Source: AC-37 sp036386455
GTDB taxonomy: Bacteria; Actinomycetota; Thermoleophilia; Solirubrobacterales; Thermoleophilaceae
Length of the DNA: 64,000 bases
Assembly (NCBI GenBank): GCA_036386455.1
Contig: DASVVS010000119.1
Location: 1 to 64,000, forward strand
Reading direction: 5' to 3'
This document shows positions 46,501 to 54,264 of this stretch, in pieces (position 1 is the first letter of the stretch; every line of letters starts with the position of its first letter). The notes beneath the pieces are model-generated. The model saw only the letters and a list, made by a program, of their open reading frames with translations, was not told where the DNA came from and did no database searches. Made by a program: the position numbers and the translations under genes.

Positions 46501-48104
46501 CCGAGATCCACGCCTTCACCCAGACGCCGCCGGGCGGCGAGCACCAGGACCGCACGCTGATCGCGAACGCCTTCGACTTCCCGATCCTGGCGGACGTGGA
46601 TCCGGTCAGCCCCGGGCCGGAGGTCGCCAAGCCGGGGCTCACGCTGCAGGGCGCGGCCAACCTGCTCGTGGTCGGCCAGAACTTCCCCTACAACCACGTG
46701 CTCCAGGCGTGGAACGGCGAGGACGGGAACTCGCTCGCCGCCTACCCGCAGAACACCGAGGACTACGTGCTGCTCTCGAGCCCGGCCGCCGCCGACGTCT
46801 CGGACGCGCCGGGCAGGGAGTTCCTGGTCGGCACCGGGCTCTACCTGCTGCGCAACCTCAACGCGCAGGGGATCGAGGGCACCGGCTGGCCCAAGTTCAC
46901 GGGCGGCTGGATCATGACCGTGCCCGCCACGGGCGACACCGACGGCGACGGAAAGCTCGAGGTCACGACCGTCACGCGCGAGGGCAACGCGTTCATGTGG
47001 GACACCGAGAGCCCCGCCTGCGGCACCAACGACGAGTGGTGGACCTCGCACCACGACGAGTTCTCCACGAGCGCCTACGGCACCGACTCGCGCCCGCCGG
47101 GCACGCCGGGCAACCTCACCGCCACGCGGCAGGGCGCCAAGGTCGTGCTGAGCTTCACCGCGCCGGGCGACGACTGGCTGTGCGGCAACGCCAAGCGCTT
47201 CCGCGCCGACGGCGCGCCCGAGGGCGACGCGGCGGCGCTCGGCCAGCGGCAGACCGTGACGGTCGAACCCGCCGCGGGCCAGGACCGGATAGCCGTCAAG
47301 TACCTCGACGAGGCGGGCAACGGCGGGCACGCGGCCACCGTGGAGGTGCCGAAGCGCGAGGGCGACACCACGACCTCGCCGGAGGGCGGCGACTTCGGGC
47401 AGCCGCCGGGGCCGGGCGGACCTGGACCGGGCGGGCCGGGGGCCGACCAGCAGCCGCCGCTCGAGCCCGGCGGCGAGGCCCCGCGGGTGACGCTCGCCGC
47501 TCCCGACTACGCCAGCGACACGTCGCGCTCGCCCAAGTTCCGCGTCAGCTGGGGGGCGACGGCGCCGGCCGGCGTGGCCTCGTACGACATCGACGTCCGC
47601 TCCGGCGGCGGCGCCTGGCGCACCGTGGAGCGCGGCTCGCAGCTCACCTCCCGGCTCTTCAAGGGCAAGGCCGGCAAGACCTACTCGTTCCGCGTGCGGG
47701 CGCGCAGCCGCGACAACCTGGAGAGCGGCTACGTGAGCGACACGACCGTCGTCCCGCTCGACGACCGCAGCCGCCGGCTCTCCTACTCACGCGATTGGCG
47801 CAAGGCGCGCGACCGCGCCGCGTACGAGCGGACGGTCGCGATCGGCCCGCGCCACTCCACGCTGCGGCTGCGCTTCCGCGGCTCGCGCGTGGCGCTGATC
47901 GCGCCGCGCGACGCCAAGGGCGGCCGGCTCGCCGTCTACGTGGACGGCAGCCGCCGCAAGGTGATCCACCTGCGCGGCAAGGCGCTGGCGCGCCGGCTCG
48001 TGTACCGGTCGGGCAAGCTCTCGCGGAAGCGGGTCCACACGCTCACGGTGAAGGTGCTGAGCCGTGGGGTGGCGCGCCTGGACGCCGTCGCGGTGCACCG
48101 CTGA
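43593..48104 (+). CDS. Giant subtilisin-fold protein without catalytic Ser, with FG-GAP repeats
   Basis: 1,503 residues, secreted (signal peptide to about residue 26). An S8-type domain covers about 100-500. Asp136 (IIDTGIEW) and His252 (GEGHGSGQA) are in place, but the Ser motif GTSxA reads GTGQA, so position 427 is Gly (codon 44871-44873). The oxyanion Asn region (AAGN) reads SSDI. About 670-1,150 carry at least five FG-GAP/VCBS-like repeats (DLDGDGTLDVAIAG, DIDGDGKPELVVAT), probably a beta-propeller. A Pro/Gly linker, a fibronectin III-like domain and a C-terminal beta domain follow. Preceded by a CAGGGGG ribosome site. Probably a non-proteolytic surface protein. Confidence 0.84.
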   Translation: MNGGTIRAAIAAAAMAALAATPALAADHGFPGTDPNESVRIHTPNDPSFDGCELDDQDGQSCANVFNQALQRFGFAPGATQNTALYKNPTDPHVQRLAAQNTLAGRNPAGQISGVSADRAWKHTPGDPSVRIAIIDTGIEWDKRELRLRVALNTGELPKPRKADNSTCAEYDCNADGAFNVDDYANDSRVPKAGGQNDADSILDGSDLIAAFSGPGSPDDGNGYPDDIAGWDFFDDDNDPYDASSYSSGEGHGSGQAEEAAREGNDGAGDLGVCPRCQIVPLRDWDSFVPDTNYFSQGVTYAADNGIEIVEGAIGGLYNSDYGQAAFDYAYRRGTFLAIVSSDINSANHNVPTVYDESLYVAGTVADSEGLGEEFWPQEALDFFGGFGITPASNVPALTYFRNSGLTQYGGHAHIVMPAVTGSVGTGQASGAAGLVYSMARKKNLSPAIEPNEVKQLLTLTAEDVVPENTIGTGVADPAQPGWDQHFGYGRPDLGLALERIDQGKIPPQVLIDSPDWFAPLNVERTGSVSIGARLSAERAAGYNWQLQWAPGIEPCEADFQTVASGSGTDPREGSLGTIDLNAVRAALDARVSTTAAAGCNPPAPVTGGSTPDPTAPGKGPGDRDPNEPAFTVRVVATDTGGNRGEDRKVLFAHRDTTAHPGWSKHIGSGGEASPRTYDLDGDNRLDTVLPTSSGELHVLRHDGTPLPSFNGGQPVTTQAMANARDSDAHEAIGKPREVLRTPAIGDVDGDDAADIVVAAGEHVYAWDASGDALEGYPVRLDPANSAPAVRTKQNHVKRGFYASPTLTDLDGDGTLDVAIAGMDQYLYAWNGDGDSLTGFPRRLKKPGETNAQVAGAESINTAAAGDIDGDGKPELVVATNEVESSGGGDVPIPGAPSLNGGNGRVYAVRGNGQFVPGWPVEPNSLLPDVLPFVGPGVDHALGDVTGDGKLEVIGNIATGALTARDGSGTEIHAFTQTPPGGEHQDRTLIANAFDFPILADVDPVSPGPEVAKPGLTLQGAANLLVVGQNFPYNHVLQAWNGEDGNSLAAYPQNTEDYVLLSSPAAADVSDAPGREFLVGTGLYLLRNLNAQGIEGTGWPKFTGGWIMTVPATGDTDGDGKLEVTTVTREGNAFMWDTESPACGTNDEWWTSHHDEFSTSAYGTDSRPPGTPGNLTATRQGAKVVLSFTAPGDDWLCGNAKRFRADGAPEGDAAALGQRQTVTVEPAAGQDRIAVKYLDEAGNGGHAATVEVPKREGDTTTSPEGGDFGQPPGPGGPGPGGPGADQQPPLEPGGEAPRVTLAAPDYASDTSRSPKFRVSWGATAPAGVASYDIDVRSGGGAWRTVERGSQLTSRLFKGKAGKTYSFRVRARSRDNLESGYVSDTTVVPLDDRSRRLSYSRDWRKARDRAAYERTVAIGPRHSTLRLRFRGSRVALIAPRDAKGGRLAVYVDGSRRKVIHLRGKALARRLVYRSGKLSRKRVHTLTVKVLSRGVARLDAVAVHR

Positions 48105-48118
48105 GAGGAAGATCCGTT

Positions 48119-48236
48119 GCAACCCCGAAACTCGGGGTTACCTCGTGCGTTGGTGGTGGTAGGACTCGACACGAGGAAAGTGATGGGCGGCAACCCCGAA
48201 ACGACCGACGGCGACTGGTAGCGAGCTTCAGCTCGC
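48119..48236. repeat. Repeat-and-hairpin spacer between convergent genes
   Basis: The 13-mer GCAACCCCGAAAC occurs twice (48119-48131 and 48190-48202). The first copy is part of a perfect stem AACCCCGA/TCGGGGTT (48121-48139). A second stem GCGAGC-TTCA-GCTCGC lies at 48221-48236, just before the cupin stop. These stems are likely to end transcription from both sides; there is no T-tract. Confidence 0.5.
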
Positions 48237-48244
48237 GCCGCTGA

Positions 48245-48661
48245 CTACCCGCCTTCCGACGGGGCGCCCGCCTCACGCGCCGCGCGCTCCTCGCCCTCCG
48301 GCAGCACGCCGTCTCGCCCCACGTAGCCACCCTTCGCCCCGACGATGACGTAGACGAGGTCGCCGTCGCCCGCGTTGCGGATCTTGCGATGTGTCGGCGC
48401 GTCCACCCGCGCGATCCCGCCCTCCTCGAGCCGGTGGGTGGTCCCGTCGCCGAACTCCATCTCGAGAGTGCCGCGGTGGACGAAGTAGACCTCCTCCTGC
48501 TGCTCGTGGTAGTGGAAGCCGGTCTCGATCCCCGGCGGCATGACGATCGCGTTCATGCCGAGCTCCTGGATGCCGAGCTCGCGCCGGAGCTTCTTGAAGC
48601 CGTACTGATCGCCGATCTCGTCGAGGTTGCCAACCGCATACCCGTCAGCGCTGGTCGTCAC
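48245..48661 (-). CDS. Cupin-domain protein
   Basis: 138 residues. TGFHYHEQQEEVYFVHRGTLEMEF holds the metal ligands (His, His, Glu); VDAPTHRKIRN is the second motif. It resembles small single-domain cupins of unknown substrate. The GTG start is preceded by an AGGGGGTG ribosome site. It lies downstream of, and on the same strand as, the RsbW-like gene, with a dyad in the gap. Confidence 0.84.
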   Translation of the reverse strand: MTTSADGYAVGNLDEIGDQYGFKKLRRELGIQELGMNAIVMPPGIETGFHYHEQQEEVYFVHRGTLEMEFGDGTTHRLEEGGIARVDAPTHRKIRNAGDGDLVYVIVGAKGGYVGRDGVLPEGEERAAREAGAPSEGG

Positions 48662-48677
48662 CGAGCCACCCCCTAGT

Positions 48678-48698
48678 TGCGTACCGTGGGTACGTAAG
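48678..48698. promoter_or_regulatory. Dyad TTGCGTACC-GTG-GGTACGTAA
   Basis: Nine-base arms with one mismatch and a 3-base spacer, in the 45-base gap upstream of the cupin gene. Its size suits a dimeric repressor site. Confidence 0.4.
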
Positions 48699-48706
48699 CT
48701 ACAGGG

Positions 48707-49141
48707 TCAGGCCGCGGTCTGACCGCGTTCGCGCTGCTGCTCGGCCCGGTCGAGCGCGATCTCGAACCAGACGTGGCCCCTGCCCCGCTCGACGCCCCAC
48801 TCGTCGGCGAGCTGGGTCACGAAGAACAGGCCCCAGCCGTTGTCGCGCGCGTCCTCGGCCGTGGGGTCGAGCTCGGGCGGCTCGAAGCCGGGCCCGCCGT
48901 CGGCGACCTCCACGCGCACGACCTCGTCGCCGACCGTGACCTTCAGGCCGATCGAGTCCTCCGGCCCGATCTGGGCGTGGCGCACGCTGTTGGTCACGAG
49001 CTCGCTCACGAGCAGCCGCACGTCGAACGCCAGGCTCTCGTCGACCAGCTCGTCGAGCTCCGACAGCGCGAGCCGAGCCGCGGTCACCGCATACGGGCCG
49101 CCCGTGAGCTCATATGCGAGCTCCCGGCTCAGCGCCTGCAC
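48707..49141 (-). CDS. RsbW-like histidine-kinase-type ATPase
   Basis: 144 residues consisting of a lone HATPase_c domain: N-box ELVTNSVRHA, G1 box DGGPGF, G2 box GWGLFFV. Such proteins are anti-sigma factors or serine kinases of anti-sigma antagonists (RsbW/SpoIIAB type), common in Actinobacteria. No sigma factor or STAS partner is adjacent. The start is GTG 49141. A GGGAAT motif (general-stress -10-like) lies about 20 bases upstream, but no matching -35 is seen. Confidence 0.85.
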   Translation of the reverse strand: MQALSRELAYELTGGPYAVTAARLALSELDELVDESLAFDVRLLVSELVTNSVRHAQIGPEDSIGLKVTVGDEVVRVEVADGGPGFEPPELDPTAEDARDNGWGLFFVTQLADEWGVERGRGHVWFEIALDRAEQQRERGQTAA

Positions 49142-49280
49142 CAGCCGTGGATGGGCACAGGGCCATTATTCCCTACTGGGGGCTCCGCAAGTCCTCCCCT
49201 ATCGGAATCGCCTATTGCGCCGATACCCCATCTGACTTAGGGTCGAGTGCGGAGCAGCGCTCGCTGGCCTAGGCGCTGCG

Positions 49281-49844
49281 ATGACTGGATTGACTGGATC
49301 CAAGCCCTCCGGGGAGATAACCCGTCGTTCCCTGCTGCTCGCCGGCGCCGGCGTCGCGGCCGCTGCCGCGATCCCGAACGTCGCCGTCGCGGCCGGGAAG
49401 AAGGTCGCGCGCCCGAGCCACCTCGACCGCTCGACGTGGGAGTCGCTCGTCGGCACGATCGTCGAGACGCGCAACCGCGGCCTCGCCCGCGTGCCGCTCG
49501 TGCTGCTGCGTATCGACGACCCCGCGGTCTCCTACGGGAAGACCGCGAAGTTCCGCCAGCGCGCGTTCACGCTGGTGTTCCGAGGCCCGCATGGCCAGCC
49601 GCTGCTGCCCGGCACGCACAGGCTGTTCGTGCCGCGCGTCGGCAAGGTCGACGTCTGGCTCTCGAGCGCCGACCTGGGCGACGAGGGCTGGACGTACACC
49701 GCCGTCTTCGCGAACGCCCGGGTGCGCCAGCGCCCGCCGCGGAAGCCGCGCCTCAGCGGCTCCAAGAAGCAGCGCCGCCAGCGCGCGCGGCGCAAGCGGC
49801 GCCGGCTCGTGAGCCGGACGACGTCGGCCGGCAAGTTCGGCTAG
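49281..49844 (+). CDS. Tat-exported protein (DUF6916-like)
   Basis: 187 residues. The twin-arginine signal TRRSLLLAGAGVAAAAAIP is followed by one compact domain of about 100 residues (STWESLVGTIV ... LVLLRIDDPA ... FTLVFRGP ... GTHRLFVPRVGKVDVWLS) like DUF6916. The tail is strongly basic (KKQRRQRARRKRRRL) and may bind wall polymer or nucleic acid. Function unknown. It converges on the pst operon end. Confidence 0.75.
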   Translation: MTGLTGSKPSGEITRRSLLLAGAGVAAAAAIPNVAVAAGKKVARPSHLDRSTWESLVGTIVETRNRGLARVPLVLLRIDDPAVSYGKTAKFRQRAFTLVFRGPHGQPLLPGTHRLFVPRVGKVDVWLSSADLGDEGWTYTAVFANARVRQRPPRKPRLSGSKKQRRQRARRKRRRLVSRTTSAGKFG

Positions 49845-49855
49845 GCGCCAGGTCC

Positions 49856-50563
49856 CTAGGGCGCCGGGATCGGCGGCACCCCGCGCGGGTGCGAGGCGTC
49901 GGTGAACTCGCGGAACAGCCCGGTCACCACGAACGCGGTCTGCTCGCCGATGTCCACGGCGTTGTCGCCGATCCGCTCGAGCGAGCGCGCCACGAGCATC
50001 ATGTGCATGGCCCACTCGCGCGTGTCCGGGTCGTCGCCGATCTCCAGGGCGAGCTTGAAGCACTCGCGGTTCAGGCGGTCGATCGAGTCGTCCTGGCGCA
50101 CGAGGTCCTCGGCCAGCGTCACGTCGCGGTGGCTGAACGCGATCTTCGCCTGGGAGACCTGCGAGCGCGCGCACGCCGCCATCTCGCCGATCTTCGCCAG
50201 GATCACCGGGTGCGACGGCGGCTCGTGCCCGGCCAGCGGCAGCAGCTTGCAGATGTTCACGCACTGGTCGCCCATGCGCTCGACGTGCTTGATCACGTCG
50301 AGCAGCGCGGCGATGAGGCGGAGGTCGGTGGCCACCGGCGCCTGGCGCGCGAGCAGCGAGAGCACGCTCTGGTGCACCTCGAGGTAGCGCCCGTCGATCC
50401 GGTCGTCGTCGGCGATCACGAGCTGCGCCAGCTCGATGTCGACCTCCTGCAGCGCCTCGCCGGTCCGCTCGATCGCCTCGACCACCATGTCGAACGCCCC
50501 CAGGGCCTGCTGCTCGAGCTGCTGCAGGTCCTCCTGGAAGCGAACCCGTGTCTCCGGCGACAT
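49856..50563 (-). CDS. phoU: Phosphate signalling protein PhoU
   Basis: 235 residues, two PhoU three-helix bundles: FQEDLQQLEQQALGAFDMV ... IDGRYLEVHQ ... ERMGDQCVNICKL, and again ... LERIGDNAVDIGEQ with the E/D-xxxD metal motifs. Links PstSCAB activity to the Pho two-component system. Last gene of the pst operon; its ATG overlaps the pstB stop by one base (TGATG). Confidence 0.95.
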   Translation of the reverse strand: MSPETRVRFQEDLQQLEQQALGAFDMVVEAIERTGEALQEVDIELAQLVIADDDRIDGRYLEVHQSVLSLLARQAPVATDLRLIAALLDVIKHVERMGDQCVNICKLLPLAGHEPPSHPVILAKIGEMAACARSQVSQAKIAFSHRDVTLAEDLVRQDDSIDRLNRECFKLALEIGDDPDTREWAMHMMLVARSLERIGDNAVDIGEQTAFVVTGLFREFTDASHPRGVPPIPAP

Positions 50564-51417
50564 CAGCCGACCTTGCCGCTCACGTAGGCCTCGGTCCGCG
50601 GATCGGCCGGGTTCGTGAAGACCTTCTCGGTGTCGTCGTACTCGACCAGCCGCCCGATGCGGCTGTTCTCGCCGGCGTCGAGATCCACGGTCAGGAAGGC
50701 GGTCATCTGCGAGACGCGCGCGGCCTGCTGCATGTTGTGCGTCACGATCAGGATCGAGTAGCGCTCCTTGAGCTCGTCCATGAGGTCCTCGATGCGGCCT
50801 GTCGAGATCGGGTCGAGCGCCGAGCACGGCTCGTCCATGAGGATCACGTCGGGCTCGATCGCCAGCGCGCGGGCGATGCAGAGGCGCTGCTGCTGGCCGC
50901 CGGACATGCCGAAGGCGTTGGTCTTGAGCCGGTCCTTGACCTCGTCCCAGAGCGCCGCCTGGCGGAGCGCCCGCTCCACGCGCTCGTCCATGTCGCCCTT
51001 CATCGCGAGGACGCGCGGACCGAAGGCGACGTTGTCGTAGATCGACTTGGGGAACGGGTTCGGCTTCTGAAAGACCATCCCGATGCGCTTGCGCACATCG
51101 ACGGGGTCCACGCCCGGGCCGTAGAGGTCCTCGCCGCGGTACATCACGCTGCCCTCCACGCTGGCGGAGGGGATCAGGTCGTTCATGCGGTTGAACACGC
51201 GGATCAGCGTGCTCTTGCCGCAGCCGGAGGGCCCGATCAGCGCGGTGATCTGCTTCGAGTACACGTCGATCGATATGTCGCGCACCGCCGGCTTGCCGCC
51301 GTAGGCCACGCCCACGTCGCGGCACGCGATCACGGTCTCGCGCTCGCCCTCGGGTTCGACCGCCCGTGCGGGGGCGGAGCGCACGGCGGGCCTCACGTCT
51401 CGTATCTCGATCACCAT
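50563..51417 (-). CDS. pstB: Phosphate ABC transporter ATP-binding protein
   Basis: 284 residues. Walker A GPSGCGKST, the PstB-specific GMVFQKPNPFPKSIYDNVAFGPR, signature MSGGQQQR, Walker B VILMDEPCSALDP and VTHNMQQAARVS. There are about 30 extra N-terminal residues. The start is ATG 51417 or GTG 51414; the latter forms a GTGA overlap with the pstA stop and has better spacing from the GAGAGGAA ribosome site. Confidence 0.96.
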   Translation of the reverse strand: MVIEIRDVRPAVRSAPARAVEPEGERETVIACRDVGVAYGGKPAVRDISIDVYSKQITALIGPSGCGKSTLIRVFNRMNDLIPSASVEGSVMYRGEDLYGPGVDPVDVRKRIGMVFQKPNPFPKSIYDNVAFGPRVLAMKGDMDERVERALRQAALWDEVKDRLKTNAFGMSGGQQQRLCIARALAIEPDVILMDEPCSALDPISTGRIEDLMDELKERYSILIVTHNMQQAARVSQMTAFLTVDLDAGENSRIGRLVEYDDTEKVFTNPADPRTEAYVSGKVG

Positions 51418-52294
51418 TTCCTCTCGTAGCGGTTGCGGAGCCAGATCGCCGTCGCGTTCATCGCGAGCAGGATCACGAGCAGCACGACGATCGCCGCGGC
51501 GGCCAGGACCTTGAAGTCCTCCTGCGGGCGCGAGATCCAGTTGAAGATCTGGATCGGGAGCGCGGTGAACTGGCTGTCCAGCCCATCGGGGTTGAAGGTC
51601 ACGAAGGTCAGTGCGCCGAGCAGCACCAGCGGCGCCGCCTCGCCGATCGCGCGCGAGAGCGCGAGGATCGAGCCGGTCGCGATGCCGGGGATCGCGGCGG
51701 GGAGCACCTGCCGGCGGATCGTCTGGAGCTGGGTGGCGCCGAGCGCGAGCGAGGCCTCGCGAATCGACGGCGGCACGGCGCGGATCGCCTCGCGCGCCGA
51801 GATGATCACGATCGGCAGCACCAGCAGCGACAGCGTGAGCCCGCCGGCGAGCACCACCTGGCCCTGGCCGAACGGGCCGCGCACGAAGAACGCGAGGCCG
51901 AGGATGCCGTAGACGATCGAGGGCACCGCCGCGAGGTTCTGGATGTTCACCTCGATCCAGCGGTTCCACCACCGGTCGCCGTCCGCGTACTCCTCGAGGT
52001 AGATCGCGGCGCCCACGCCGAGCGGCAGCGTCGTCACGGCGACGATCCCGATCAGCCAGATCGTCCCCCAGATGGCCGACTGGCCCCCGCCTTGGCGGGG
52101 AGGCTGGACGGGAAGTTCGAGACGATGCCCCAGCCGAGCTCCGGCCAGCCCTTCACGAGCACCTGCGCGACCAGCGTGATCAGCGCGACGATCCCGACCG
52201 CCACGCTCACGAGCAGCGCCGCGCGGAAGAGCGACTCGCGGAGCCGCAGGTCGCGGCGCGAGCCGTGCCGCGCGAGGATCGATCCGGCGGTCAC
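51411..52294 (-). pseudogene. pstA: Phosphate ABC transporter permease PstA, frameshifted
   Basis: Second permease of the phosphate transporter. From GTG 52294 (overlapping the pstC stop) the frame encodes FRAALLVSVAVGIVALITLVAQVLVKGWPELGW...LPAKAG and then leaves the family sequence, stopping at 52052. The continuation SAIWGTIWLIGIVAVTTLPLGVGAAIYLEEYA through GLAFF, the EAA loop REASLALGATQLQTIRRQVLPAAIPGI and the C-terminus is in a second frame ending at 51411. Total length 884 bases is one short of 295 codons. The join falls at a perfect CCCCGCC/GGCGGGG palindrome (52085-52100). Either a sequencing indel, a real mutation, or recoding. Confidence 0.85.
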
Positions 52295-53205
52295 TCGTAC
52301 ACCTCCCGGTAGCGCCGGACGAGCCGGATGCTGAACATGTTCATCAGGAAGGTGGCGATGAACAGCGCCGTGCCGACGGCGAAGATCGTCTTGTAGCCGA
52401 TGCTCCCGGTCGGCTGGTCGCCGATGCCGGCGGCGCCGATGAAGCCGGTCATCGTCTGGTGGGCCTCGGTCGGGATGAGGCTGCCGTTCGGCATGTTGCC
52501 GGCGGCGATCAGCACGATCATCGTCTCGCCGACCGCACGCGAGATCGCGAGCACGAACGACGCGACGATGCCCGACAGCGCCGCGGGCACCACCACGCGC
52601 GTGGCCACCTGCATGCGCGAGCCGCCGAGGGCGAGCGCGCCCTCGCGCAGGCCGCCCGGGACCGCGGACATGGCGTCCTCCGACAGCGACGCGACGGTGG
52701 GCAGGATCATGACCCCCATCACGAGGCCCGCGGAGAGCGCGTTGAAGATCTGCGGCGGGTCGCCGCCGATCCAGACGTCGCGCAGGAGCGGGGTGACGAA
52801 CGTGAGCGCGAAGAAGCCGTAGACGACGGTCGGGACCCCGGCCAGCACCTCGAGCGCGGGCTTGAGGATCGCGCGGGCGCGCGGGTGGGCGAACTCGCTC
52901 AGCCAGATCGCCGCGCCGAGCCCGAACGGGATGCAGACGACGAGCGCCCAGAACGTCGTGACGAGCGTGCCCACCACGAGCGGGCGGATGCCGAAGCTCG
53001 CCGGCTCGAACAGCGGAGCCCACTCGCCGCCGGTGAGGAAGTCGCCGATGCCCACCGCCCCGAAGAACTCGATCGTCGGCTCGGCGAGCGCGACCACGAT
53101 CCCGACCGTGACGGCGACGGACAGGAGGGCGCACATCAGTAGTGCGCCCTCCACGATCCGCTCGCCCCAGCGGGGCCGGCCGCGCGCGAGGCTAAGCGCC
53201 GCCAC
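52291..53205 (-). CDS. pstC: Phosphate ABC transporter permease PstC
   Basis: 304 residues, about six transmembrane helices. Family pattern: GTLVTTFWALVVCIPFGLGAAIWLSEFA, EVLAGVPTVVYGFFAL and the EAA loop REGALALGGSRMQVATRVVVPAALSGIV. Forms the membrane channel with PstA. Its 5' end overlaps the pstS 3' end by 14 bases. Confidence 0.95.
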   Translation of the reverse strand: MAALSLARGRPRWGERIVEGALLMCALLSVAVTVGIVVALAEPTIEFFGAVGIGDFLTGGEWAPLFEPASFGIRPLVVGTLVTTFWALVVCIPFGLGAAIWLSEFAHPRARAILKPALEVLAGVPTVVYGFFALTFVTPLLRDVWIGGDPPQIFNALSAGLVMGVMILPTVASLSEDAMSAVPGGLREGALALGGSRMQVATRVVVPAALSGIVASFVLAISRAVGETMIVLIAAGNMPNGSLIPTEAHQTMTGFIGAAGIGDQPTGSIGYKTIFAVGTALFIATFLMNMFSIRLVRRYREVYE

Positions 53206-54151
53206 CCAGCGCCTCGAGCGTCTGCTCGGCCTTCGACCTCTGCTCCTCGGTCATCGGGACGAACTGCGCCTGGTCGGCGAGCTCGACCACGTTCTGGAGG
53301 TAGAACTCCAGGAACGCCTTGACCTCGGGACGGGCGGCCGCCTGCTTGCTCGGGTAGATGAACAGCGGGCGCGAGAGCGGCTTGTACTCGCCGCTCTGGA
53401 CCGTCTCCTTGGTCGGCTCGACGCAGCCGGCACCGGAGTCGACCTCGACCTTCTTGTTCTTGTCCGCGTTCTGCTCCGCGTACTCGAGGCCGTAGTAGCC
53501 GAGGGCGCCCTTCTCACCGGCCACGCCCTGGACGGTCACGTTGTCGTCCTCGGTCGCGTTGTAGTCGGTGCGGCTGTTGCCCTCCTCGCCGTTGATCGCG
53601 TCGGTGAAGAAGTCGAACGTGCCGGAGTCGGTGCCCGCGCCGAAGAGCGCGATCTCCTCGTCCGGGAACTTCGGGTCGACGTCGCGCCAGCTCTTGATCT
53701 TCGAGCCCTTCTCCCAGATCGTCTCGAGCTGGTCGACGGTGAGGCACTCGGCCCAGTCGTTCTCCGGGTTCACGACCAGCGTGATGCCGTCGTTGGCGAT
53801 CTGCAGCTCCTGGAACTCGACGCCGTTCTTCTCGCAGACGGGGACCTCCTCGTCGTCCTTGATCGGGCGCGAGGCGTTGGAGACGTCCGTCTCCTTGGCG
53901 CAGAACTTCTCGAACCCGCCGCCCGTGCCCGACGTCCCGACCGTCACGCGGACGCCCGAGTTCTCGCCCTGGAACGCCTCGGCCGCGGCCTCGGTCAGCG
54001 GGCCGACCGTGCTGGAGCCGTCGGTGCGGATCGAGCCGGAGAGGCTCCCGCCTCCGCCTCCGCTGGAGTCATCGCCGCCGCATGCGGCGAGCATCAGGGG
54101 TGCCGCGGCGAGCAGCGCCGCAAGCTTCTTCGTCTTCTCTCTTTTTCGCAT
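53192..54151 (-). CDS. pstS: Phosphate-binding lipoprotein PstS
   Basis: 319 residues. Lipoprotein signal with lipobox LMLAAC (Cys24), then a short Gly/Ser linker. The phosphate-binding domain has GSSTVGPLTEAAAEAF, TSGTGGGFEKFC and GAGTDSGTFDFFTDA, as in PstS/SphX proteins. Captures phosphate at the outer face of the membrane and passes it to PstCA. First gene of the operon; the PHO-box-like repeat begins 31 bases upstream. Confidence 0.95.
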   Translation of the reverse strand: MRKREKTKKLAALLAAAPLMLAACGGDDSSGGGGGSLSGSIRTDGSSTVGPLTEAAAEAFQGENSGVRVTVGTSGTGGGFEKFCAKETDVSNASRPIKDDEEVPVCEKNGVEFQELQIANDGITLVVNPENDWAECLTVDQLETIWEKGSKIKSWRDVDPKFPDEEIALFGAGTDSGTFDFFTDAINGEEGNSRTDYNATEDDNVTVQGVAGEKGALGYYGLEYAEQNADKNKKVEVDSGAGCVEPTKETVQSGEYKPLSRPLFIYPSKQAAARPEVKAFLEFYLQNVVELADQAQFVPMTEEQRSKAEQTLEALGGGA

Positions 54152-54182
54152 GGAGCCATCGTCGAGGCGCGTCCCGCGATTC

Positions 54183-54226
54183 CCGTTACGTCGCCGTTAC
54201 CGAGTTGTGAAAAAGCCGTGAACGCC
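54183..54226. promoter_or_regulatory. PHO-box-like array of four 11-bp units
   Basis: Units start exactly 11 bases apart on the plus strand: CCGTTACGTCG, CCGTTACCGAG, TTGTGAAAAAG, CCGTGAACGCC. Read on the minus strand (toward pstS), the first two are GTTCACGGCTT and TTTCACAACTC, close to the GTTCACC-type direct repeats bound by PhoP/PhoB. It sits between the divergent pstS and response-regulator genes. Confidence 0.7.
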
Positions 54227-54250
54227 CTCGGCGCACGCCGCCCGCCGCCG

Positions 54251-54256
54251 TACACT
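54251..54256 (+). promoter_or_regulatory. -10-like TACACT upstream of response regulator
   Basis: TACACT ends 8 bases before the ATG at 54265, with no ribosome site; probable leaderless start downstream of the PHO box. Confidence 0.45.
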
Positions 54257-54264
54257 CGGGGTGG

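Noticed and set aside
49142..49280. Sigma-B-type promoter for the RsbW-like gene (GGGAAT)
   Set aside because: The -10-like GGGAAT is present on the minus strand but no GTTT-type -35 lies at 14-16 bases; too weak to list.
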